From the NCBI GenBank assembly GCA_964017155.1, contig OZ024867.1, positions 28,131,109 to 28,195,108 of the forward strand: 64,000 bases of DNA, in the 5' to 3' direction. A program made the position numbers and the translations under genes. The stretch comes from Oasisia sp. SBJ-2009 (Eukaryota > Annelida > Polychaeta > Sabellida > Siboglinidae). The notes beneath the pieces are model-generated. The model had not been told where the DNA came from. It did no database searches and saw nothing but the letters and a program-made list of their open reading frames with translations. Below, piece after piece: positions 10,753-19,938 of the stretch. How positions within the stretch are numbered: the first letter of the stretch is position 1; each line of letters begins with the position of its first letter.

Positions 10753-11670
10753 CTAAACTCCCTAAAGACAGTCAAGACATCTTCTTCACGTGATTTGAGA
10801 ACAATTGAACTACATCCATTGCCCATTCTCTGCAGTCGTAACCTTGATTAATCGGGACAATGTGAGTGAGATAGTAACAACGTTACTCATATAGACTAGT
10901 ATATCCTATGATTATAACAAACTCATACGCAATGTCTACCTTTGCTAATGTATTTCAGTGATCCATCATCACGTTCTCATTCCACCGCCATATTTGAAAC
11001 AATAAAAAAAACTACGTCATACTTTCCCGCAGTCCCGCAACAAAAAACGCACCAAATATTCTAAACTTACGTGTTCTTAAAAATAATCAACTTGCTTTGA
11101 CACAATTTTAGGTCGCATGTATCTATCACGGGATTTGTTATCATTTGTATTTTACATTGCTGTAAATTGTGATTTCACAACAGTTCGATAAGCACTAATA
11201 GGTAAATAGCTGACAAGTTGTCTAAATACAAAAAAAAATCATAACACGTCACATGTATACATTTGCCCCAAAGGCAAAGCAGGTAGCACTGCGCAAAAGA
11301 TAGCATTCTTCATTACTATAGTCAACATTATCAAACACAAGACATGTACTAGCCGCCGATTCCATGGCAACCACCATAATAATCGACTAAAATGCACGAT
11401 CCCCATGATTATTGTTACCAGCTAAGTGTTCCCCTGCATCGGGCAATACAACTGTAAAACACTGTTTGGAGACAGTCCGATTATTACAACCAACCACAAA
11501 ACAAAGTCATATAATGTTAAAACTGCTCCCGCCACTCGTTTGTTAATCACCAAACCGGTTCTTTTATGTCAAATTATGACTAGATGTTAACATTTTCATA
11601 TATACTTTTATGACTAGATGTGTAATGTGTAATAGTTTAACTACAAGGCACAGCCAGTTATTTTTGTTAA

Positions 11671-11699
11671 TGCGTACTTGTCATTTTGACAAGTACGCA
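11671..11699. other. Perfect 13-bp-arm hairpin at a minisatellite edge
   Basis: TGCGTACTTGTCA and TGACAAGTACGCA flank a TTT loop and end directly before the 18-bp minisatellite. Confidence 0.8.
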
Positions 11700-11700
11700 T

Positions 11701-12150
11701 GACCGGTGACTGCTGACGGGCCGGTGACTGCTGACAGACCGATGACTGCTGACAGACCGGTGACTGCTGACAGACCGGTGACTGCTGACAGACCGATGAC
11801 TGCTGACAGACCGGTGACTGCTGACAGACCGATGACTGCTGACAGACCGGTGACTGCTGACAGACGGGTGACTGCTGACAGACCGATGACTGCTGACAGA
11901 CCGGTGACTGCTGACAGACCGGTGACTGCTGACAGACCGATGACTGCTGACAGACCGATGACTGCTGACGGGCCAGTGACTGCTGACAGGCCGGTAACTG
12001 CTGACAGACCGATGACTGCTGACGGGCCAGTGACTGCTGACAGGCCGGTAACTGCTGACGGGCCAGTGACTGCTGACGGGCTGGTCACTGCTGACAGACC
12101 GATGACTGCTGACAGACCGGTGACTGCTGACGGGCCGGTGACTGCTGACG
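11701..12150. repeat. 18-bp minisatellite, about 25 units
   Basis: The unit is TGACTGCTGACAGACCGG with variants (ACCGAT, ACGGGCCAG, AGGCCGGTAA). Because 18 is a multiple of 3 and the unit lacks stops, both strands show six-residue repeat ORFs (TADRPM/V and SAVTGL), which I regard as spurious. Confidence 0.95.
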
Positions 12151-12159
12151 TACCTTTTT

Positions 12160-12350
12160 TCTTCAAAATGGCGTGGCTGGATAGCGTGTCAACGGATTCA
12201 TGTGATATTACAGGTGACATGCTCAAATATATTGATGAATGTGCTGCCACCTTCTTGGTCAATTTGCATTAGCAGTTTTATCTGTAGGCTCTCTGTGGCA
12301 TGATCTAACGGTGTTACAACTTGCCCCGAGATGAATGTTACAACTTGCCC
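12160..12350. repeat. Dispersed duplicate, copy 1 (pair with 12540-12690)
   Basis: ATGGCGTG...GTCAACGGATTCATGTGATATTACA, then GACATGCTCAAAT and AATTTGCATTAGCAGTTTT, and GTTACAACTTGCCCCG recur in the same order about 380 bp downstream. The element or gene they come from is not recognised. Confidence 0.7.
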
Positions 12351-12539
12351 CGACCCGTCTTTTTCATAAAACACGATATTGCATAAAATATTCTTCAAAT
12401 CCTGTTTAAATGTTTATGTCAGAGTTGCAATAATATACTCGTAAATACACCCATCAATAAAAAAGCAGAACATATGAATTATGGATAGACATACACTTAA
12501 CTTGAAAATAATGAAATCAGAATAGTACGTGTTTTCTTT

Positions 12540-12690
12540 AAAAACGGCATACATTAATGGCGTGTTGACGGATTCGTGTGATATTACACATGACATGCTC
12601 AAATCTATTGATGAACATGCTGTCTTCTTGCAGAATAATTTGCATTAGTAGTTTTGTCTGCAAGTCCTCTGTTACAACTTACCCCTGTTA
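12540..12690. repeat. Dispersed duplicate, copy 2
   Basis: Same orientation as 12160-12350 and diverged by substitutions and small indels: GTTGACGGATTCGTGTGATATTACA, GACATGCTCAAAT, AATTTGCATTAGTAGTTTT, GTTACAACTTACCCC. Confidence 0.7.
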
Positions 12691-13350
12691 CAACTAGCCC
12701 CGGTCTCCCCTAGTTGTCGAGTCGAGTCGGACCGAAGTGCGCACATTACCTATTCAACCTTACTGACTTACTAACTTACTTACTTAATTAATTAACGCAG
12801 TGGGGATTTATTTACCCATTGGGTATAACGCCCTACTAATAATGGAGAATATTGTTCACGCCATAACAGATAGAGTAGCTTCGTCAGCATATATTTCCTA
12901 GCGGGCTCTTTTCCCCTAGGTGGAAAGCAATATGCAATTCAATGTCGTTATTTTGTGTGCTGGTATCGTGTGGCCTCCGAATGTCGCATCGTACCGAATT
13001 TCTTAGATATATTCCTCCATTTCTGTGAACATTGCTTCAAGGGGCGTCAATAATGAGAACTTGCAGGCTATTCGTAACCGATGCTTCTAAAGGTACAGTT
13101 TTTTCTTATAAAATGATGAATTACAATTGCATATTAATAACATTTTGATCTGGGTTATATAAATTAGATAATTTTCAATTTTAAATATGTTACTATTTCA
13201 TATATTTTTTAATTCCAGGGAATGTACTCATACCTGATCTCATTACCAGCTTTTGTCTATGTTATCGTACTTATAGCTCAACCTAACTAGAAAACATCAA
13301 AATGTACTCAGTGCCAGATTTTCGTTACACGGGAACCCAATGACACTTAC

Positions 13351-13572
13351 TTGTGAATTTCATCATTGTCGTCGAGTGGACCATCGATATAGTTGTATCC
13401 GTACACCGCCAACTCCAGAACATGATGATTTGTGAAGTTTGGGGCAAATCCATCGTGTTCAGTGATGCACTTGATCTGTGCATCGCCAGTTTTCCTGGCA
13501 ACTGCACATATTTATTTGCAGCAAACGCTCTCGCTTTTGGTTGCCATACACCGCAAGTTGCCGCACGCACAC
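13351..13572 (-). pseudogene. P2X7-type intracellular domain exon with in-frame stop
   Basis: A 222-nt minus-strand exon candidate has a strong acceptor (CCTTATTGCAG) and donor (AA|GTAAGTG). The frame reads CACGNLRCMATKSESVCCK, a stop (TAA, plus 13512-13514), then ICAVARKTGDAQIKCITEHD, NHHVLELAVY and PLDDNDEIH. The C-x-C-G...C-M...C-C pattern followed by CIT-x-H and VL-x-LA is the signature of the P2X7 intracellular (zinc-binding) domain, found in purinoceptor tails and in many invertebrate soluble proteins. Homology continues without a gap across the stop, so this looks like a nonsense mutation of a real exon. The expected next exon (R-x-AYRQF) was not found to the left. Pseudogene is favoured. 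Confidence 0.6.
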
Positions 13573-13749
13573 CTGCAATAAGGGCAAGGCATAACCCATG
13601 AACCACTCAACAATAGCACCTGCTTTTTGTACATACTATCGCGAGTGGCAAAAACGTCTAAAACTTGATCCATACAAACAAGACAGCCAGGTTTACGACG
13701 TAACAGTACACTGTGCACAGACGGTTCGCAAGCTTGATAAGTCTAACTC

Positions 13750-14340
13750 TGTTTACGTTTGATCACTTCAGTCATTCCATGACCTACTTAGACTTAGTCA
13801 CAACATCAATCTACTAGCGTAGGTAACTAACTTTCTGTACAGATTTCACACCATAGTTTATAATGTAGCACCGTACTACAACATTATCATATATATTATA
13901 TATTTCTACAAAACAGGTTACTGACAAAGACCATTGCACACGTAATTGTGTGTTGGCTATCTTCTGGTAATGCGTAACCGATTTAGGTCATTGAATTTAT
14001 GCAAACTGTATAAAATAAAAATATAAAATATAATTTTGCAGCCACAAACGTCTCCTGTAACCTTCCGAAATACAAACATTGTTATAGTGTTAGTAGATCA
14101 TAAAATATGAATTATGACATGTTGTCTTTTGCCTTCGTCTGACCTGTAAATCTGGGCAGCCCCATCTCAGAAATTGTATATGCCCATACGGTATCAGTGC
14201 GCAAAATATTTGTTGTGGAACCTTTCTGAAAATTACTTTAATAAAGAAGATTTGTATGGAACAGAATATCCGTAGGATTCCGGAAACTGGTTATGTGGAA
14301 AGCACTCTGGATATGTATTGTATATATTGTGTGCTTTTGA
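13750..14340. other. Intergenic, nothing recognised
   Basis: AT-rich sequence without usable exon signatures or inverted repeats. Confidence 0.45.
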
Positions 14341-14344
14341 ACAA

Positions 14345-14415
14345 ACCTGCTACGAAGTAAAGTGTAAAGCGCTCTGAGGATGGGACACTGTTTCATATAA
14401 GAACTTTCCTTTTGC
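14345..14415 (+). mobile_element. SINE 3' tail fragment
   Basis: GAAGTAAAGTGTAAAGCGCT, then CTGAGGATGGGACACTG and ATATAAGAACTTTCCTTTTGCC, match the tail of the SINE at 25928-26255. Confidence 0.65.
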
Positions 14416-14683
14416 CTTTAACTTTTTTAAATTTAATATGAGCAATGTTTGCCATAAGTTACAATAAGAATACTTTGAAGCACATTATAGTGTGAGTGGA
14501 ATTGTAAAAACAAATTGAATCGGAATCGCCATAATCAATGGTACAGTTGAATGAATCCCGGGTTTGGCAATATCTTAGCAAAAACGAGTGGTAATAAAAA
14601 TATTCCCTTGTCTGATTTGGATTTGCAAAAAAACAGGCTACATGGATCGCTAAATACCGAAATATTTACCCGCTAACGCATCA

Positions 14684-15137
14684 TTAACGCGACATGGTCC
14701 GTTCGTGGCTTTTAATTTGTATTGCAAAATCATGCTATACGGTATAAATTATACCTATTATAGCTAAAGACAGTCAAAATATGTTTTCTTGTACCATTTA
14801 GGGGTTGAAAATAGACGCAGTAAGAGGTGCTTAACTCTGTTTACACATCGACCACGAGGCGTTTTCGAAACCGTAGTAGGCGTGGCTAAAAGCCCACAAG
14901 GAAATGCATGATCACGCGATGCAGTATCACGTGAACACAATTTGACGTCACTAACGCCACAGCACAGCTCCCAGTTGGTGAAGGTCAAAGGGTGGGTGTC
15001 ACTCGCGGCGATTTGAGTGACAGTGTATATAAACATTTGTCGTTTAACATTACGAAGTCAGTTCTGTTTCAATAAAACATTTATTGGCGGTCAGGACGCT
15101 AAAATAGTTACAACTTACATGATTAACATGATTTTCC
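14684..15137 (-). mobile_element. TTAA-flanked MITE (GCGACATGGTCCGTTC family), truncated copy
   Basis: It begins TTAA-CGCGACATGGTCCGTTCG and its inside is the reverse complement of the complete copy at 40405-40915 (shared blocks TAGGGGTTGAAAATAGACGC, CCACGAGGCGTTTTCGAAAC, GCATGATCACGCGATGCAGT and TCTGTTTCAATAAAACATTT). Similarity stops near 15137 before the second TIR, so this copy has lost one end. No transposase reading frame. Confidence 0.8.
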
Positions 15138-15390
15138 AACCCAGGATCTTCGTATTTCTTTGTAACCGAATAATGGTAAACTATAATGGTGCACATGTGA
15201 ATGTATCTTCACGAGCGCATGTGATGACCGTCAAGCTACGCCACTACCCGAAAGGAACATGAGCTGTAACTGAACGGTGGGGGGGGGGGGGGTATCGAGG
15301 CCTCAAGAGACCAACCTTGACAACTGGGCCCAGATTGGTGGATGGGCTTCATGCCACACTCTTCGAAACATGATGCTTCCCCGACGACTG

Positions 15391-15523
<133 letters not shown>

Positions 15524-17245
15524 CAGTGCCGGTAAAAAGTCATGGGACCATGCAAGATATCAGGCATATTTTCACAATTTAATTCATTTAAAATTACTAA
15601 CTAATACAAAGGTCCATCCAAATTGATTATACACTATTACAAACTAATTATAAATAAGATTTCTACAGTTCTCATGTACAAACATCACTAATATTTTGTG
15701 CAGTGTCCCTTGGCAGCAATCCCTGCAGCACATCTCATCGGCATTGAACATACCAGGTGTTGGACAGTGTCCACTGGGATGGCCTGCCATGCAACTCCTC
15801 CAGACTACCTGGCTTGCTTCTCTCTACCTTCCTGAAGATGACTTCCCATAAATGTTCTATGTGATTCAAAGTCTGGGCTCTGGGCCGGCCACTGCAGGAT
15901 CTCGACGTGAGAGCGCTCGAGGAATCTCGTCACTTTGTTCGGTTTATGGCAAGGAGCATTGTCTTGCTGGAACACAAATGCTTCACCCTCGCCATAAAGT
16001 GAAGAAGCCGAAGGCAGCATGTGTTTCCTCAGCACCCTCACGTATTGGTCCTGTCGCATGGTGCCTTCATACCGGTAGAGTTGACCGACCCCTCGCTCAG
16101 ACCATCAGGGAGCCCCTCCATGCTTTATTGTGGGGACAATGCACTGTGGGCTGTACCTCTCATCAACCCTCCTCCGCACAATAGCCAGCTTTGCCCCACA
16201 GAAAAGCAGAAAGGCACTCTCTTCTGACCACAGCTCTGTCTCCCACTGCTGGACTGTCCAGTTTTTATGGCGTCGAGCAAAGTCGAGCCAACTTTCAATG
16301 TTCGCAGGACGCAACAATGGCTTCTTCGCCGCCACACAACCATGAAGCCCAGCTGAATTCAGGCGTTTCCTTATTGTGGAGGAAGATACAGTCACTCACT
16401 CTGACTCAGCTCTGACTCCATCCTCTGTCGCAGTTCTGGGGATGTGAGGCGACGATCGCTGAGGCTATATCGGACGAGTGCCCGGTCTTGTCGTACCGAC
16501 GTCTTATTCGGCCTTCCATTCCGCGGTCTGTCGGCCGCTAACCCTATCTCTCCCAGGCACTTCTTGATGCCATACACTGTTTTTAAATTTACCTTTAGCT
16601 GTCGGCTCACCTCCCGACAGCTAACCCCCATCACCATTAGCACTACGGCCCTCGTTCGCAACTCAGTGCTGGTTTTTCTGTAAGGTGGCATCACTGAAAA
16701 TTAGCAAATAAGTTATTTATTATTTTTATATTAAATGTATATGTATAATTTATTACAAATATATAATAAATATTATTACGGAATAATAAAAACAATTTTT
16801 TATCAAATAATTAGCTCTTATTGTATTGAAAATTGGATTTATTCACTACTTTTCTTAATAAATATTGATAATTAATAATAATTAATTAATATTGACACTT
16901 TATACCAACTATTGCTCCGGTAATATACCAAAGTACCCTATTATTGCCCACATACAGTTTAGACAGTCAATTGTGATTCATTAGTCCATAGAAAGCAGAT
17001 AACACTTAGTGATGTAATTGAGGCCTACCTTGATCTTTGGACGGCAATCTTGGGGTGTTCTTATGAAATTAGGCAAAAATGGCAAAAACAGGCAAAACAA
17101 CACTCAAAACAGGATATAAACTTAGGCGCATCCAATAGGTGGCAGCACGTCGTTTGCCAAGTTGATTTTAATGCTGCCACAGAGCTAAACAATAGAGAAA
17201 CACAACAGTAAAATCCAATGGTCCCATGACTTTTTACCGGCACTG
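15524..17245 (-). mobile_element. Tc1-like transposon with perfect 28-bp TIRs
   Basis: The ends CAGTGCCGGTAAAAAGTCAT... and the inverse match perfectly over 28 bp and are flanked by TA (15522-15523 and 17246-17247), the Tc1/mariner target duplication. The inner part encodes a broken transposase on the minus strand (about 16694-15805). Total length 1722 bp fits an intact-size Tc1 element. It has landed in a (TA)n tract that now flanks it on both sides. Confidence 0.9.
15805..16694 (-). pseudogene. Tc1-family transposase, frameshifted
   Basis: Three minus-strand pieces in order. 16694-16392: N-terminal helix-turn-helix (RTRAVVLMVMGVSCREVSRQ) and the GRPNKTS linker. 16395-16105: second HTH (SSSTIRKRLNSAGLHG) and the block LWSEESAFLLF. 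16059-15805: VFQQDNAPCHK and WPAQSPDF. The family uses a DD34E triad. The second Asp is visible (QQDNAPCH), but the first position, normally S-D-E, reads S-E-E, and the final Glu block (N-P-I-E-N-x-W) is scrambled. The frames overlap or are shifted relative to each other. No active protein could be made from this copy. Confidence 0.85.
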
Positions 17246-17254
17246 TATATTTAG

Positions 17255-17261
<7 letters not shown>

Positions 17262-17316
<55 letters not shown>

Positions 17317-17353
17317 ATATAAATATGCATACACACACAAACGCACACATATA

Positions 17354-17430
<77 letters not shown>
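17262..17430. repeat. (TA)n microsatellite, two blocks
   Basis: TA repeats at about 17262-17310 and 17356-17430, separated by a short CA-rich stretch; right flank of the Tc1-like insertion. Confidence 0.9.
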
Positions 17431-17432
<2 letters not shown>

Positions 17433-17539
17433 TCAGAAGACGACGGTCGGCGATGTTTTGCTGGTGATATATGTCTACTTCATAATTACTTGTTGACCAC
17501 AGATTTTGGTCTAAGCAGCAACAAAAAACAGTAACAGGA

Positions 17540-18240
17540 GAGGCAAGAACTGTCGATTATCGAGCCTCGTCTGCTGCCGGATCGTCGGCCAGCCAGCCAT
17601 TAGCCTCGGTTACCCAGGCTCCGTGAGGTAGCAGCACTTGTAAGCCCCTCACACACGCCTAGGGAACAATGGGTCTGCATTTTCGGCCTTACCCCAGATT
17701 AGGGTAGAGACGCTGATTGGCTCTCAGGCCAACTATGAAATAAAACATTTATTAACGACATACTTTTACAAGATAATGATATCATATGAAAAGTATTCTA
17801 CATTGAACATACCACTTTCTGAGGAAACTACTAATGCGAAAAATTTGAATATTATTTTTATTTATATATGCAGATGGTTAGCTTGTGTAAACTCTTTTAG
17901 GTGCATAATACCAAGCCACTGCCTTTTCGCCCTTTAACAAGAAAGAAAGGAAAAAATTCAAATTTACAATTGTTTATAAATTAAGAATTACGGCAGGATT
18001 AAGCAGTACCCTTGAGGTGGCAGCATTGTCTAGCCCCAAGAGAATAGCATGCAATACTTTTTTTTATCAAATAATGCTGTATTATAAAAGAAACTTCAAA
18101 ATTAAACTTATATTAACATAAAATAAATAGAAATACAAATTTTCAAGTTGTTTATAAAAATATAAATTACGGCAGTGTCCGTGAGGTGGCGGCATTGTAT
18201 AGATCAACGTTGATAAACAAACAAAAGCCGAGTAAGTAAC
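17540..18240. repeat. Degenerate tandem/dispersed repeat with GTGAGGTGGCAGCATTG core
   Basis: The core GTGAGGTAGCAGCA (17621), TGAGGTGGCAGCATTG (18015) and GTGAGGTGGCGGCATTG (18181) recurs. The last two are preceded by related AT-rich sequence with TTGTTTATAAA and ATTACGGCAG. Probably decayed SINE or LINE copies. Not identified. Confidence 0.45.
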
Positions 18241-18300
18241 CATGACTGTCTTCTCGGCGTAGTTCCGCAGCCGACCGACAGTCGGTTATGCGAGACTACA

Positions 18301-18350
18301 GCCAAGCAGCCAGGCAGCCAGGCAGCCAGGCAGCCAGGCAGCCAGGCAGA
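18301..18350. repeat. (CAGCCAGG)n short tandem repeat
   Basis: Six CAGCCAGG/CAGCCAAG units. Confidence 0.85.
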
Positions 18351-18456
18351 GATGGACTGCCGACAAGAGACCAACACTATCTTTACACAATTGTAAACTG
18401 CTTATACAATTTCAAATAACGCACACCTCATGAACACGTATATTACAATTATACGC

Positions 18457-18648
18457 GGCCGGGCGGCCGGGCGGCCGGGCGGCCGGGCGGCCGGGCGGCC
18501 GGGCGGCCGGGCGGCCGGGCGGCCGGGCGGCCGGGCGGCCGGGCGGCCGGGCGGCCGGGCGGCCGGGCGGCCGGGCGGCCGGGCGGCCGGGCGGCCGGGC
18601 GGCCGGGCGGCCGGGCGGCCGGGCGGCCGGGCGGCCGGGCGGCCGGGC
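18457..18648. repeat. 8-bp GC-only tandem repeat (GGCCGGGC)n, about 24 units
   Basis: A perfect GGGCGGCC array of about 190 bp, extremely GC-rich in an AT-rich region, about 0.9 kb upstream of the filamin start codon. It is followed by CA/CG-rich low-complexity DNA to about 18810. Its PGRPAAR-type ORFs are spurious. Confidence 0.95.
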
Positions 18649-19029
18649 AAGCATTCTGGCGGGTAGGCAGGCAGGCAAGCTCACTGCCACACACACGCGC
18701 ACGCGCACGCACACACACAGAGAGACGCGCGCGCCCACACACGCACACACACACACACACACACTCATACGTGCGCACACACACTCGCACGCACGCACAC
18801 GGACACACACCTCTCAGGCGGTATCAACAGAGCAAATGTGAGTGAAATATTCGCAGTCACACAATGCCGTGCACGCGAGCAACCAATCGATGCGCGACAA
18901 CGTGCACTTGTTTTGATACAGACTCTGGCTCAAATTCTGTACCACATGACTCCGCATATTGATCTGCGCCTGCTTTTGATTTATTCATTAACTTTGTTCA
19001 GTTGCTACTGCCGTGTAGTGCACACTCGA

Positions 19030-19577
19030 CTGGTCGGCTAGGCAGCCTCCATGCTGGATACATTTGCCTACAGCAGCACGGATAAACCGGGCAGACGACA
19101 TTTGTGATTGTTCGACAGATTTATTATCCTACTGACTTACACAGTGTCATAGTGAAATAATATGCGCGGCGTTCTGCTCGCAAACCGCGACCGTTAAACA
19201 ACCGATGCGTAACCTACACAGTCGTAGCTATCGGACCGTGACGCCACACCTGCCGGATTCAGAGGCTGAGACTACGTGGACGCAGCAAACGTTGAAGCGG
19301 TGGATATCAGATTTACAGACGTTATTCGGGACGATTATTTTAGTGGTTATCAAACACGACGTATTGTGACCGCGCCTACTTAAGTTATGTTGACGCCCGC
19401 TAGCTCGCGCGCGTCATGTCGTCTGTCAACAGTAGTCTGACTCAACCGTGATAAAATGTTACCGACGTGTGCGCGTTCCCATCGAAATTACGGCCTTTGT
19501 TTTTGCCAGCGACTGGGCGAAATTCGACACCGAATTATTTTTCACTCGATAGAAAGTTGAGAGGCGCAGCGCCGAAT
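19030..19577 (+). promoter_or_regulatory. CpG-rich putative promoter and 5' UTR of the filamin gene
   Basis: From about 19030 to the start codon and on through exon 1 the sequence is CpG-rich (CGCGGCGTTC, CTAGCTCGCGCGCGTC), unlike the AT-rich neighbours. This is consistent with a CpG-type promoter. No TATA box at a fixed distance is convincing. The transcription start and any upstream non-coding exon cannot be fixed from sequence alone. Confidence 0.4.
19456..19560 (+). other. Upstream ORF (34 codons) before the filamin start
   Basis: ATG at 19456 opens a 34-codon frame ending TGA at 19558-19560, only 17 nt before the filamin ATG and in a different frame. If the 5' UTR extends this far, it could lower initiation at the main start. 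Its peptide has no recognisable feature. Confidence 0.35.
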
Positions 19578-19938
19578 ATGCCAGACGACACCGGCTGTTC
19601 GGACGCCATGATGCTTGGGGGAGCGAGTGGGGACGCCAGGTCTCCCCGTGGGCATGCTGCCTTCAGCATGCGGGGCACAGATGACCGATGGGTCGTAATA
19701 CAGTTGAACACTTTCCGGAATTGGGTGAGCGAACAACTGCGCCGGTCCAACTGTGAAATCGACGATTTACAGATGGATTTCAGCGATGGAACGAAGTTGT
19801 GTAAACTCGTCGAAGCACTGCAGGGAAAGTCCGTCGGAAGATTCGTTCCACGGCCGATGAACCAGCTTCAGGCGCTGGAGAACTGCACGATTGCTCTGGC
19901 AGCCATCACACGCGACAATATAAAACTAGTCAATATAG
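19578..19938 (+). CDS. Filamin exon 1 (start codon, most of CH1)
   Basis: Starts [14 protein letters not shown]1 begins near residue 36 with [20 protein letters not shown] and continues [20 protein letters not shown], then NCTIALAAI and IKLVNI. I chose ATG 19578 (A at -3) because upstream sequence in this frame has no ATG before the preceding stop region; a second pair of ATGs follows at 19608. Donor ATAG|GTAGGT, phase 1. Confidence 0.88.

Noticed and set aside
11681..12272. Opposite-strand ORFs TADRPM... and SAVTGL...
   Set aside because: Both come from the 18-bp minisatellite.
13325..13606. 90-codon ORF starting MVHGLCLALIAGV with a signal-peptide look
   Set aside because: It is out of frame with the P2X7-type domain, which has splice sites and conserved cysteines; the hydrophobic start is a shadow.
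18402..18810. PGRPAAR-repeat ORFs
   Set aside because: Translations of the GGCCGGGC octamer array and neighbouring CA/CG repeats.
19467..19577. N-terminal extension of filamin from a GTG at 19467
   Set aside because: There is no ATG in that frame upstream. The ATG at 19578 has A at -3 and gives a typical short leader before CH1.
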